Part shown: piece after piece, positions 1 through 11,560 of the stretch
Numbering within the stretch: position 1 is the stretch's first letter
Layout of the letters: every line of letters begins with the position of its first letter
Source: Gnetum montanum
Lineage: Eukaryota > Streptophyta > Gnetopsida > Gnetales > Gnetaceae
Assembly: GCA_015680685.1 (NCBI GenBank)
Contig: MNCI01036774.1
Coordinates: forward strand, 749,240-813,239
Length of the DNA: 64,000 nt
Direction of reading: 5' to 3'
The notes under the pieces: generated by a model
Databases searched by the model: none
The model's input: only the letters and a program-made list of their open reading frames with translations
What the model was told of the DNA's origin: nothing
Program-made: the position numbers and the translations under genes

Positions 1-877
1 TATACAGGACCCTATATATGCGACTGTGTTGACGCGGCCTTGTATACGTGGCCCCATCAACACATCCTTCCATGCATTGACGTGGCCCTATTTACGTAGA
101 GCCTATTTTGACCTATAAATAAAAGTTCTTCTGCTTCTCTTAGGCATCTTTTTGTCAATTGTAGCGAAGCTCTTGCAGTTTGTTCCCGCAAGAGATAGAA
201 TATTTTTCAAGTGCCCGTAGTAGGTGTAAGAAAGGTGTTCGGCTCTTTATTCGAGCACTAATGTACCTGAGCCCATTGGCATGAACAAGAATAAAGATGA
301 GCTTTTCGATCATTCCTTGCAGAAATTGGACTTAGTTATTTACTACATTTAATAGTTTAAATATTTCCATGCTTTAATAGTTCTTAAGTTTATCTTGTTA
401 TTATTTTAATTTCTATCGCTTGTTTATAGTTCGTAGGAGTCATAAGTATGACCATCTCGAACATAAACCCAACGCTTGGCAACCCAGTGACGCTTAATGT
501 CTGGTAATCCAGTAGTGGTTAGGGGATGCTTAAGGTGTGCATGGAAGATGGGATCCAATACTTATGCTATGAATAGTTAAGATATAGATTAGGATAATTA
601 GAGATTGGATAATATTTCATTCCTTATTTTCCATACCTTAATTAGATGCCAAAAGATAAAGTAAAAAGCTATAAAAATTAGTTGCCTCAATGTCACTTAA
701 CCATCACCACTAGATCATCACAAGTGAGGTTGGGAAGACAAAGACCATTCTAACCAAGAGTTTGCTAGTTAAGGTATGGTGTATGCAAAGTGCTTATAGT
801 CTACAGAATTCGACCGAGTCGCATGTGAATGCCCATGATTTTCATGGTTGGGCATAGGGGTACCTAGCTGCTCATCA
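1..877 (+). repeat. Athila-like gypsy LTR, 3' part, cut by window edge
   Basis: The sequence is collinear with the other LTRs of this family (16496-17307, 20280-21149). It has a U3 with ACGTGGCC-type repeats, a TATA box TATAAAT at 114-120, an AATAAAG signal at 290-296, the conserved block around 470-560, and the terminal CTCATCA ending at 877. The expected tRNA-Asp primer site does not follow, so this is a 3' LTR or a solo LTR, not a 5' LTR. Its start lies before the window. Confidence 0.8.
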
Positions 878-1680
878 GTCATGTTATGTGGGACATTTGT
901 ACTTCTCACAAAGAGGATGGTTGATGAGAATTCATGAATTTTTATAAGGGTATTGTTTTATGTGCCAATTGGGTGGTTAAATGCTTATTTGATATAGAGT
1001 CTTGAAAGATTTTATTTTTAGAAGTGCATTTAGATGGATAAGCCAAAAGGTAGTGGTTACTAGAGAGGTACTCATTTTTTTAATTAGATTCTTTTTCCAA
1101 AATGCATTACTATATTAGGTTATATTTTCATAAAGCATATTTGGAAGGCTTAAAGTGTTATTAGTGAATTTTGAAACTTTAATAATATTATTATTTCTAC
1201 CTCTATGCTTGATAAGCTTTCTCCTTAGTGGTTTCCAATTAATAATGAACCATAGGCTATTAAGCATTCACATGATGTAAGCTTGGCATTTCCTCTATTT
1301 TATGTCTTCACATGCATAATCACTAGATTACTTGATCTAAGTTTCCAAGTTTCTATGGTAGTAATATTTCTAAAAAGTCTACATTTTTTTTATTTGTTGG
1401 ATAGTTTGGATAGAAGTGTAGCTATTCAAGATCCTCATAATGATTTCCTTAATTTTTCTTGGATTATTTACCATAATTTTTTTCATATTGATCCAATATT
1501 ATGTATACTCGTATTCATTATAATACTAATATTTGATCAAGATTCAATTATCTTTGAAAGGTTAATCAAAATATCCAATGATGTAAGTAATGAATTCATA
1601 AGACATGGAATGACACTAACTTTTCAAATATTAGACATTTTCTATTATACTTGATTCAACAAGATTTACCTAATAGTATT
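878..1680. other. No supportable gene
   Basis: AT-rich DNA. An open frame of 123 codons at 1283-1654 encodes a very hydrophobic, Ile/Phe/Leu-rich peptide with no motif I recognise. It lies just upstream of a LINE-like cysteine motif in the next feature and may be part of the same decayed element, but nothing in it supports a real protein. Confidence 0.4.
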
Positions 1681-2280
1681 CAACACTCTCATTTATGTGT
1701 TCATAACCCAAGATGTCCTATCTGTAACATGGAAGAAGATATGTTCATCTATTTTTATTTTTTACTTGTCGTCTTACTCATAGCTCTTGAATTTAGTGTG
1801 GCAAGTATTTACATGGTTCTCAATTAGAATTCGATGAATTTTTATTTGGTGACACTTCTCAACTTCAAAGATTTCCACTTCATAATTGGTGTTGCTTTCA
1901 TCCTCTTATCCTTTATGTCATCCAAAAGTTTTGATGTAATGTGGTTTTTCACAAAGATTCTCTAGCCAATTTTCTTCCTTTGTCAGTTTAAGGTGACATC
2001 ATTCAGTAGCTAATACTTCAGCTAAATTCCTAATTATTTCTCTTTATAGTTTTATTTTTTTATTAACAAGAAGGATTTAGTAGGAAGTGAAAATCCATTT
2101 GGGCACTTTTAAAAAAAGGAGAGGCTTGATCCTTTTCCTACCCTAGAGGGAAGGTTTTCTAGGAGTGGTTGTAGGGATGAAATCCTAAAAATCCATCTCC
2201 AAAACCATTGGGCCTTTTCTTTTTGTTGTTTTGGAGTTTCTTCTCTACATCTCTACTTTTGTACTTTGATTCTAGTTTTT
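1681..2280 (+). pseudogene. Possible LINE 3' end with zf-RVT-like motif
   Basis: One frame near 1700-1760 reads HNPRCPICNMEEDMFIY. This resembles the zinc-binding segment (zf-RVT) that follows the reverse transcriptase of plant L1-type LINEs, whose typical form is CPxCxxxEExxxHxF followed by a cysteine. The following cysteine and histidine positions are not clear here, and frames change quickly downstream. The sequence then runs into a T-rich untranslated tail. It is a decayed fragment at best; without a search I cannot rule out chance. Confidence 0.35.
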
Positions 2281-2286
2281 TAAATA

Positions 2287-2422
2287 TATTTTTTGGGGTC
2301 TAAAATCCCCATAATATAATATATTATTAAATATCTTAAATATACCCTTATACTTAAAAACCAAGCATAAGAAAATTAATAATAAACCTAAGATCTTATT
2401 TTCAATACATCAAGGTGTTACA
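2287..2422 (-). repeat. Dispersed 135-bp repeat, LTR-start-like
   Basis: This block is repeated at 12795-12933. Shared pieces include TATACCCTTATRCTTAA and the CCCATAAYATA stretch. On the minus strand it begins TGTAACACC, the way many plant gypsy LTRs begin, so it may be the start of a 3' LTR of a minus-strand element. No partner LTR or target duplication is visible. Confidence 0.45.
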
Positions 2423-4146
2423 CACTTCCACCCTAAGGGATCTTCATTCTTAAAGATAGAAAACAAAAATTTATCTCTCCAAAGAAAATCCACATGCCAT
2501 CATTATGTACAACAATAGCTCTAAGGTTTATACCCATTACTCATGTTATTCCTTTTTAATTCAAATTACTTTTGCAAAATTAAAGTTTTTCAACCACTAA
2601 TCATGCATTTTATGATCACAAATCATGTCATCTACCATGCTCTATGATCATGCATAAATGCAAACTTTTTTATGATATTTATTCCAATATCTTTTATCTT
2701 TCTTTAGACCTTTGGAGATTCTTGTACTATATTCCATAATTTTCCACCACTTGAAAGTATAAGTTTTTCTCCAAAAATATGATTTCATATGGTATATAAA
2801 TTCATTTCAAGAATTCCATAAAATAAGAAATATAACATATTCTTCAAAACTACACTTTTCTACAATATAAACTTTTATTTTGTAGATCCATCAATTTGAT
2901 AAAGTAACATATGATATAAAAATTTACTTTCTTATAACATGGACATCTAAAATACTGTTGTAAGCATTACAAGAAATTACTTCCATACCCTATAAACCTA
3001 GTGCATTTCTATACAATCTTCCTTTTTCATTATCTTTCTTAGATGCCATCTATAAAAATTTGAACAAATGTCTAATCAATGATCTAAAGCCATGCTCTAA
3101 TATCAAACTATCACACATGAAAACTTGTATGTTGAAAAGTAATTAAAGCTTAACCATCTAAGGGGCATGATAAATAAAAACTTAATCATTTAATAAATCC
3201 TTAAGAAACTTTAGTACTTACAAAACTATATAAACATATAAATTTACCTAAACACTTAGTAACTTAGAAATTGCTTGAAAATCCACATTAACTTATTAAT
3301 ATCTAGTTAAGTCTTATTATAATATAACATCAGAGTTTAACAGAAAGTTCTTATTTATGATAAAAATAAAAATCCATTGAATATCCAAAACATAACATTA
3401 GATATATAAAGAAATATTCTTCACCTAGAACACATTTCTTAGATATCAACACTTCTATTGCATACTCTAATCTAGAATCTGTACCATTACTAAGAAACTT
3501 TAGCCAAGTCTTCTAAGTAAAATCTACATGAAACACATGTAGGAAGGATTAGAACATCTTCATAGTAGAGGAAACCATCTTGGTGCCATTTGAAATAGGC
3601 TAGAAGATGGGTTCCATGCTACAAAATTTACTGTTAGAACCAATAGGGATTACATATTAACTAAACCATTAATCAAATCCATGATCATTAACTTCTTGAT
3701 TAACCAAAATCATAAACCTAACCATTAATGTGATATTATATCATTAACCCATGATTGTAATGTTGACAATATTCCCATGGGGTTTCCAACATCATATATT
3801 AGAATAACTACAAGATTGATACTAACTTAAACTAGCCATTAAGGACTATTTGGTGTAATATCCCATCTATTTAGATTAATCCTCATGCATAATAGTGTAG
3901 AACTATTGGGTTAGAAAATCCTCATAAATGTCAATTTACCAATTGTTACATTACATTATGATTAGCATCAATCCTATAGCTACCCTAAGGTCCTAGCTTC
4001 TTGTTGTCATCATAAATAAGATCTAATATAGGCTACAAGTTGTTGATAGACCAAATTCAAAGTCAACTATGAAATAACAACCTCTCCTTTATCAATTATT
4101 TTCCTTTAAATCATTTTTAATGAATCTTACTAATATTTCCTACATC
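2423..4146. other. Old retroelement debris with a Met-tRNA-like primer site
   Basis: On the minus strand 3097-3108 reads TGATATTAGAGC, two changes from the tRNA-iMet primer complement TGGTATCAGAGC. It is followed 40-50 bases later by an ATG, which fits the leader of a decayed LTR retrotransposon. No LTR end can be fixed beside it. The rest, about 1 kb up to 4146, shows no coding frame or further structure that I can support. Confidence 0.3.
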
Positions 4147-4370
4147 ATAATCATAAGCAATGTGGGTCAAGTATTGATATGCATACTACATAATTCTTGC
4201 ATATTGAACGACTAGAAAATATTATGAGCTTAAACATGATTTTCTAGCTTTTAAACATGTTGAATACATTGTTACATATCTAAAACATTCACTAATCATC
4301 ATTGATGGAAATAGTATTTCTATTAAACACCACTACTATAACATCATGCTAGAAAGCACAGATAAAATTT
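4147..4370 (+). repeat. Direct repeat copy 1 (about 225 bp)
   Basis: This stretch matches 5325-5550 with scattered substitutions. Shared blocks include TCAAGTATTGATATGCAT, CATGATTTTCTAGCTTTT and CATCATGCTAGAAA. The two copies are about 1.18 kb apart in the same orientation. They lack TG...CA ends, so they are more likely a segmental duplication or internal parts of longer repeats than complete LTRs. Confidence 0.75.
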
Positions 4371-4768
4371 ATCAACAGTATCCTTGCATGGGAGTGAGGG
4401 CCTCCCTAAAAAATTAGGTTCTCTTCTTAAATAGTTGTGTCTCTCTCCATTAAGGCACATGCAAATGGTTGGGGCAGTCTTTAGGGGTAGGAAAACTAGT
4501 AGACGATGGTTTTTTATCTCTCTCTCTTCTCCTATTTTTCTTGGTGTGACAGTGGCGTAGCTGATGCACATAGACGATGGGTGTGGTAGGTGGGTTTTGT
4601 AGTCCTATTTCTTTATTCTTGGCAATGAAGATAATAAAAAATATCTACAATAAACCAAGAGGTGGTGGTCTTCTTTTCCCTTTTCATGATAGACTCATGA
4701 CGGTGGTGGATGTAGGACTGGAGATAGCAATGTGTCTATTGGCATATGATAGTCAGATCTAGTAGCTT

Positions 4769-4808
<40 letters not shown>

Positions 4809-5324
4809 GTGGTGTTGTAGCAATTGAAAATAGCAGTTGTATGTGTGGGTTCTATAGTTCTATTCTATTTTTGGTGAGCGGTGCATTTGTGGCAGGGTCC
4901 TCCAAACAAGGACAAATTTTCCTCTCTCATGTTAGTGATGGGGCATGTTCTATCTATGCATTAGAGATGCATTAGTGGGCCCATTCATGTAGCCTCTTCT
5001 CTCTCTCTCCCTCCTCTAGTGGTTATAGGTAGTGTTGGCTATGGTAGTGTTCGCAATGGACTGACGGCAAATGGTGGCAGCAACTGAGAAGCAGGGAAAG
5101 TTTATTTTGGTTACCTTTTGTATTCTTGAATTCAAGATACTCATTCTAATTAAAATTTCCATTTTTTATTATTTTTAAAAGGCCAAATAGCCCTCTCCAG
5201 CTAAGACTATTCCTAGGTTTTCATACCCATATGAGAAGCACCATAGGCAATAATTTCCTAAAATAAGTTTTTCCCCAGGTGTTGGTGCAACCAAAATTTA
5301 TGCATCAACAATTGCATAAATAAT
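4371..5324. other. Spacer between direct repeats, microsatellite-rich
   Basis: Between the two 225-bp copies lies DNA rich in GTGGTGG and CTCTC runs, including the (TC)n tract at 4771-4805 and smaller CTCTC runs near 4520 and 5000. Short open frames on both strands (61-75 codons) have no motif and are interrupted by simple sequence. I see no gene. Confidence 0.5.
4771..4805 (+). repeat. (TC)n microsatellite
   Basis: Uninterrupted TC dinucleotides, about 17.5 units. Confidence 0.97.
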
Positions 5325-5550
5325 AATCACAAGTGATGTGGATCAAGTATTGATATGCATGCTACATAAGTCTTGAACATTGAATGAATAGAAAATATTA
5401 GTAGCTTAAACATGATTTTCTAGCTTTTCAACATGTTGAATACATCGTTACACATCTAAAACATTTACTAGCCATCATTGATGAAAATAGTATTGCTACT
5501 AAACACCAATACTATTGCATCATGCTAGAAAAAACACATAAATTTTATCA
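5325..5550 (+). repeat. Direct repeat copy 2 (about 225 bp)
   Basis: Second copy of the 4147-4370 repeat, same orientation. Similarity fades at both edges at the same relative points. The following 220 bp up to the target site of element G shows nothing recognisable. Confidence 0.75.
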
Positions 5551-5764
5551 TAACTTTTATCATGACCACTAGTTTTATCATGAACTAGGTCAAAATATTT
5601 ATGGATGCTACTACTACTACCACGATTACAAGGAGATGATGTGAAAGATGAAGTCGAAACATAAGAAAAAATTATAGAAAATAGTAAAGTATGATAAAAA
5701 ATAGGAAAATAAATATCAAATGAATAAGAGAGAGAAAAAGTTAGATGGATATAAAAGAATAATA

Positions 5765-5769
5765 GAAAG
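5765..5769 (+). repeat. Target site duplication GAAAG, left copy (element G)
   Basis: GAAAG lies directly before the 5' LTR of G and recurs exactly at 10364-10368 after the 3' LTR. A 5-bp duplication is normal for LTR retrotransposons. Confidence 0.9.
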
Positions 5770-6479
5770 TGATGTGGAAATCAAATAGGCCAATGCAACA
5801 TCTCTCAAATGATGGAATCTTTCCTTGGAATTTTGGCATATTTGGGAGTGTCTAGGGTTATCTTAATGACTTTATGATGTTCTGAGGGCTATGAGAACTT
5901 TTTTAAAGGTTTCCAGAGGTTCCAAGCCTCAAAATAAGCATCTTTGTGTTTTGGCATTACAGAGGAGACATCTCATCTATGTTGTATATGTGTTTGCTAA
6001 GATGTCCCACATGATTTCAAGATGTCTACTCGACAACCTCTACACTCAGGAGAGATGTGTCTTGTTTCTCAAAGACATCTTCCATAGATTTTAACAAACA
6101 TTAAATTGAATGATAAATTCGAGGGAAGATGAAGATTCAGTGGAAAAATACATAAATAGACCTCTTGGGCCTTCAATTTGATCAACAGATTCTGATGAAA
6201 CTTTGAAGAGAGTCTTAAGAGAGTTTGAAGAGAGTCAAGGGAGTTGAGAGAAAAGTAGAGAGAGATAAAGTCTTGGCAAGATGCCTTGATGATCATCCTT
6301 GTGAGTGTGTGAGTGTTGGATTGAATCTCTTTCTATCATTGGGAATTTGTGCTTCTTGTCAGCTATAATTTCTTAATTTTAGCAAGAATAAAGCTTTCAT
6401 TTTATTTTCTTGTTCAAATTTGCTATCGTTATAACATTAAGAGAGCTTGGATTGTGGAATCCATGGAAGCTCCTCATTA
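5770..6479 (+). repeat. Element G 5' LTR
   Basis: 710 bp, collinear with 9654-10363. It carries several AGATGTCT / AGACATCT motifs in U3, a CATAAATAG TATA-like box about two thirds along, and AATAAAG before its end. Relative to the 3' LTR it lacks about 20 bp containing one arm of a hairpin, so the equal total length hides compensating indels. Confidence 0.92.
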
Positions 6480-6482
6480 GAT

Positions 6483-6494
6483 TGGTATTAGAGC
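6483..6494 (+). other. Primer binding site, tRNA-iMet type (element G)
   Basis: TGGTATTAGAGC differs at one position (C to T) from TGGTATCAGAGC, the complement of the plant initiator Met-tRNA 3' end. It starts four bases after the LTR end, as expected for minus-strand priming. Confidence 0.85.
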
Positions 6495-6838
6495 ATCTTG
6501 AAATTGAAGAAAATTGCATTCAAGTGGATAATTCTCATCTCAATTGCAAAGAATCACTCCAAATTATCAAGCTTGGATGAATTCTCTCTTGCTACTTATT
6601 CTACTCATCCTAGGGTTTTAAAATTTCCCTTTGATCCCTAAGTTTGTCATATCTTTTAAGAATTGGAAGATAATTGTGAAATTGAACACTCATTGGCTTG
6701 TTATAGATAGGGTTTAAAGATCTTATGCCATTTCTTTTAAGATCTAAGAAATTCGTGTCTTATTGCTTGAGAATTCTTGAAAATTTCACCTTTCCTTGTA
6801 GAATTTTGTGAAAATTTTCTTTTAGATCAAATTTCATC

Positions 6839-8136
6839 ATGCCTCCAAAGACAAAAATAGTTCAAGCTTTTCCAAGAGACATGGATGACATGAGAAATGA
6901 TCTTAAGCTCATTGTTGAGGAAATTGAAAATGTTGGAGAGAACAAAATGCTACTTCATCAAAAGCATCCAAGCAAGGGTACAAGTCATGAAATTCTTCAC
7001 CAAGAGCTTCTTCAAGACATTCCTCAATGCCATCCCTTGAAGATTATATTACCTTTGAAGATGAATACTTTAGAGAAGGAGAAGCTCAAGATGATGTTTT
7101 TATTCACACTCATAGTGTTGAAAATAAGTCACAAGGCTTCAATTTTCCTAGGAAAAGGAAAAAGGAACATCCTTCTAAGTCTCAAAATAAGAAAGGTGAA
7201 GGAATTGAAGTCACTCTTGAAAACTCTTTTAGAAATGCTTCAATGATGCATCATGTTGAAGTCAAATCCTTTAATGACATGGAAGAAATTGAATCTTTTC
7301 TCTCTTAGCTAAAAATGATTAAGTACCTTGAACTTGAAGATGTGGAAAATCATCAAAAGGTGTCTTTTGCTAAAACCAAACTGGAAGGCATAACACTTTT
7401 ATGGTGGGAAAAGGAAAGTCATTCTTACAAGGTGAACAATGGTACTCCTATCAAGGATTGATCTTTAATGTAGTTCATGCTCAAGCAAAAATTTGAGAAG
7501 ACTCATCATAGACAAGAGGTCATCCAAAAATTGAAGTACCTAAGGCAAGGTGATAAGATTGTGAAGGATTACTACATGGATTTTTGTTAGCCTTTCCAAA
7601 TTGCAAAAGTTCATTATGATGTTTATGAATAAGAATCTAACTTTCAAGAAGGACTTATAAGGGAGTATCAATAAGAGATAACATTCTATGAGCCCTAAAC
7701 ATTGGATGAGACTTTTGAATTAGCTCTTAAGGCTAAAAAGAAACTTCAAGGCTATACTAGAGGTCCCAAATCTTCTAAGGGTAAGAAATCCAAAGCTTAT
7801 AAGAGTGAGCAAGGAGCTAAGAAGAATGGAAATGCCAAGGAAGATACCAATGAGAAGTATGAGAAGTTCAAGGAGGGCCAAGATTCCAAGAAAGACTACT
7901 CCAAGTATGGAAAGGTTCAAGGAAATGGTTATACCTCGAAACTTTAATGCTTCAATTTTTGTGAAAGGGGACACAAACAATGGGAGTGTAATGAGCCAAA
8001 GGTTTATGAGAGAAAGAAACTCCAAATCTTAGAAAAGGAAGAATTCTCTAATAAAGGTAGAGCTCTTGTGATTGAAGATGCAATAGAAATTAATTCTTAC
8101 ACTTTTATGGAATATGTAATGCTAATAAAAAAATGA
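6839..8136 (+). pseudogene. gag: Element G gag (capsid plus zinc knuckle), decayed
   Basis: The gag starts at ATG 6839 (MPPKTKIVQAF), changes frame near 6965, then stays in one frame from about 7027 to 8136 with several stops. The capsid part resembles the plant Ty3/gypsy Retrotrans_gag domain: an AKTKLEGITLLWWEKE-like segment near 7365-7415 and RQGDKIVKDYYMDF near 7545-7590. A lysine-rich linker (7720-7940) leads to a zinc knuckle at 7948-7989 with Cys, Cys, His and Cys at the positions of CFNFCERGHKQWEC. Its spacing is C-x3-C-x3-H-x4-C rather than the usual C-x2-C-x4-H-x4-C. The stop just before it (TAA at 7945) fits CAA to TAA decay. It would have formed the virus-like particle and bound RNA; it is now non-functional. 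Confidence 0.8.
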
Positions 8137-9453
8137 TGAAGAAGAAAGATATAATGAAGTAGATATCAATGAGAAAATGAGTTCTTAAGTATCTCTTATT
8201 GACCAAAGGAGTGCTCAATACTCCAAGTTTCAAGGAAGGAAACTAAGGACTTCATCAAAGGAACCAAGAGATATTTAAAGTTGAAGATGGTATATGCTAT
8301 TAATCAAGGAGAGTGAGTCATGAGAGGTGAAGGATCCAAGCCAAAGGAGTGGTAAGGATCAAAGGACTTCTCCAAGAAGGATCAAGAGCATCACTAGAAG
8401 GTATGATTCTCATACTTTTTGTGATTGTTCTACACCTTCTGATAAGAGAAAGGATATTCTAAGTCAATTTGAGGCAATCTCATGGGAGATAAGGGAGTCT
8501 TCTAGCCAAAGCAACTAGAAGAATGATTTCTTTGATGATGTTAAAGTCATGGAGGAGAGTTTATATTTCAAGCTAGTACCTCCAAAATGGGGTGAAGAGC
8601 TTGTTGATGATTTCTTTAAAGAGGAGAAGCCATTGGAATTGGGAACTCCTATTTAGGATCTTAAACCTTAAAGCTTTGATGAGATTTGGTAGCCACATGT
8701 TGAAGGTCAAGGTAAAACAAAGATGGATGGGAGAAGCCATGTAGAGGTAAGTAAGTGTGAGCTTTACCTTATTGATGGTAGTAATGTCCCTCATGTTGAA
8801 GCTATTGTAATGGATGCTAGTTTTTCACTTTAGCTTGGTAGTGTTTTTTTCAATTGTGATGATGAGAATCATGATTATTATGATGAATTTCATGAAATTG
8901 TGAGACATGTTGTAAATGATGAGAGAAATGTAACTTTTGATGCCATTGTTAGTAAGAGAAAAACTAATAATGGTAATGTGTTTGATGATGATGGCTATTG
9001 TCATAGTCATTATAAGAAGATCATTGTTGATTTTGGTGAAGACATTGATAATGATATGATTTTCAATAATTTGGAAATATTTTCTATGGATTATGGCAAT
9101 GATAAAATTCTCAAATGTGTTGAAAAACTTGATTTTCTTGGGTGTGAAGTGGATAAGTAGCATGAAGACAATCCAAGTTGTTGTAATGTTAATGGTGAAA
9201 GGAAGCTAAGTGGTAGTATTCCAAACACTAAGAAGAAGAAGGTGAAGAAAAGGAAAAAGGATGAAAGAAGGGAAATTGGTTTGAGAAGACCTAATCTTCT
9301 AAATTTCCTAACTTTTTTTTCTTTCAGGTCATGGAAGAAACACATGGGATTTGATGCTCTTAAAATGGAAGCATGGTGAAGCCTTTTAGAACAAACATAT
9401 CCACTCTTCTTTCATGAAATTCTCCCTTGTGATGTAAATAAAAAATTGTGCTC

Positions 9454-9488
<35 letters not shown>

Positions 9489-9653
9489 ATAAGTTTTGGA
9501 TGGTAGAGACAAAATGTTATGAGCTCTAACCAATCCATGTGTGTTGTGCTTTGGTTTATGTGTGAATTGTGGCCTATGTGAGGGGGTAATAGCTATCCCA
9601 AGTATAAAGGCATCTTGTATGGGAATCAAGAGTCTTGTGAAGGAGGAGGATGC
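8137..9653 (+). pseudogene. Element G post-gag region, no pol recognised
   Basis: Degenerate DNA between gag and the 3' LTR. From about 8737 to 9163 one frame stays mostly open and is rich in Asp, Asn and Tyr, ending KCVEKLDFLGCEVDK. I do not recognise a protease, RT or integrase motif in any frame. It may be a relic of the gag-pol junction or a lineage-specific segment. The end holds the (TG)n tract (9455-9486) and the purine-rich AAGGAGGAGGA at about 9640-9650, a plausible polypurine tract. Confidence 0.5.
9455..9486 (+). repeat. (TG)n microsatellite
   Basis: Sixteen uninterrupted TG units inside the 3' part of element G. Confidence 0.97.
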
Positions 9654-10363
9654 TGATGTGGACATCAAACATGCTAATGCAACATCTCGCCAATGATGGG
9701 ATCTCTCCTTTGATTTTTGGCATGTTTGGGAGTGTTTTGGGGTTATTTTGATGACTTTAGGGTGTTCTGGGAGCTATGGGAACTTGTTTGGAGGTGTCTA
9801 GAGGTTCCATGCCTTGAAACAAACATCTTTGTATTTTGGCCTTAGAGAGGAGACATCTCTTTTGCAAAGGAGATGTCTCATCTGCATTGTAGACATCTCT
9901 CCTAAGATTTCCTACATGATTTAAAGATGTATACTTGGCAACCTCTACACTCAAGAGAGATGTCTCTTATTTCTTGAAGATGTCTTCCATAAATTTTAAC
10001 CAACATTAAATTGAATGATAAATTTGAGGGAAGATGAAGAGTAAGGTGGAAAATTTATAAATAGAGCTCTTCAGCCTTCAATTTAATCAAGAGTGTCTAA
10101 ATAGAGTTTGAAGAAAGTCTAGAGAATTGAGAGAAGAGTAGAGAGAGATAGAATCTTGGCAAGGTGCCTTGATGATCATCCTTGTAAGTGTGTGAGAGTT
10201 GGATTGAGTCTCTTATCTATCCTTGGGAATTTTTGCTTCCTTTTAGTTGTAATTTCTCCATTTGAGCAAGAATAAAGCTTTTAGTTTCTTTTCTTGTTCA
10301 AATTTGTTGTTGTTGTGACATTGAGAGAGCTTGGATTGTGGAATCCATGGAAGCTCCTCATTA
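9654..10363 (+). repeat. Element G 3' LTR
   Basis: 710 bp, TGATGTGG...CTCCTCATTA. U3 contains a perfect 10-bp-arm inverted repeat at 9850-9879 (GAGACATCTC, 10-base loop, GAGATGTCTC) plus further AGATGTCT copies up to about 9990, a TATA-like TTTATAAATAG near 10055, and AATAAAG near 10272. Confidence 0.93.
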
Positions 10364-10368
10364 GAAAG
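10364..10368 (+). repeat. Target site duplication GAAAG, right copy (element G)
   Basis: Exact match to 5765-5769. Confidence 0.9.
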
Positions 10369-11560
10369 GTTGCTTCAAAGAAGATTGAGATGTAAGAAAG
10401 AAATGATGGAAGAAAGAACATTTCTTCTATTTTGAAGGATCACCTAAGAGTCAAGGTTTCATCAATCAAGGCCATGGTCAAATCTAGAAATTACTGAGAG
10501 ATCCACCATGCGTATCCACAAGTAAGAAAATAAGGGAGAGATAAATGTATAATTGATTCTAGGAGAAACAACATTGCCAAGTATTTCTAGACATAAATCC
10601 AAGGTTGATTAATTTCTAAAATAATAATTTAATAATATAATTTCTGAGATTGACTTACATGTATCCACAAGAAGATTCAAATGGTCAACTAGTAGGTTTA
10701 AGTCAACAAAAAAATACTATAATAAGCCCATATAATCCAAGAATATAATTGATTTTAATATTAATAAATAGCTAAAATAAATCTCAAATATCTATTTAAC
10801 ATGTCTTTTTATCATATTCTTACATTATTCCAAAATTGAACAACAAAAAATATAAATAAACTAAAATAAAATAAGCATTAATAAAATATTAGCAATGGGC
10901 CACCACCATCTTTTTAATCTTTCTTTCACAAGGGATAGTAGACATTAACAAATACAAAGAAATAATAACAAAGAGATAAAATACAAACTAATAACATCTA
11001 TAAATATGTAATAAGAGAAAGGCTCAAGTTCAAACCTTAAGAAACATGAGGCATAATAAAACATATATGCTTACCAATACATGAGGTGTTATTCTAAGAT
11101 AAATTATGCATAAACTTATAAGAAAATATTACATGATATACTAATCATAAAATACCAATGTAATAAATATAAATAAGGAGTTAAGGATTCAATCCTCAAG
11201 ATGCATAACCATAAGTATAAGAGTGACACTGGAATATATTCATACATTACTACTCATAATACACTTCTTTGCCAATGCAATTGCTCTTATTTTGTTTAGA
11301 CAAGGCTAGAACAATGATGATGATATTCTAATCATAACTATAATGATTATAGGAAATGCTAAGTTATAAAGTTTCAATTTGGTTTGCCATTTTTTTCAAC
11401 ATCAAAAATTTATTTTTTCAGCAAATCTAATTTTTCTTACTTTGATTTTTCTCTTGGAGATCTAGTTTCTTTAAAATTTTCCTATGGGAAATTCTATAGT
11501 ACTCCCATATTCTTGAACCAATGTTGAAATTTCTTCTTCTTTTATCAACATGTAAATTTT
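10369..11560. other. No recognisable feature
   Basis: AT-rich DNA following element G. No frame longer than a few dozen codons, no LTR ends, no simple repeat of note. It should be the continuation of whatever G was inserted into (left side 5551-5769), but that host sequence is not identifiable. Confidence 0.5.

Larger units (their letters stand above)
5770..10363 (+). mobile_element. Element G: gag-only gypsy-like LTR retrotransposon
   Basis: A complete insertion on the plus strand with two 710-bp LTRs (5770-6479, 9654-10363), perfect GAAAG target duplications, a tRNA-iMet-type primer site, a decayed gag with zinc knuckle, and a purine-rich tract before the 3' LTR. The internal part is only 3.2 kb. 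I find no protease, reverse transcriptase or integrase motif, so the element looks non-autonomous, or pol was deleted before insertion. The LTR ends are TGATG...CATTA, a decayed TGATG...CATCA. It is unrelated in sequence to the Athila-like family elsewhere in the window. Confidence 0.9.

Noticed and set aside
1283-1654. 123-codon open frame
   Set aside because: Hydrophobic AT-driven composition, no motif, next to decayed LINE-like text.
8825-9163. 112-codon minus-strand frame
   Set aside because: Antisense to the better coding-like plus-strand frame of element G.
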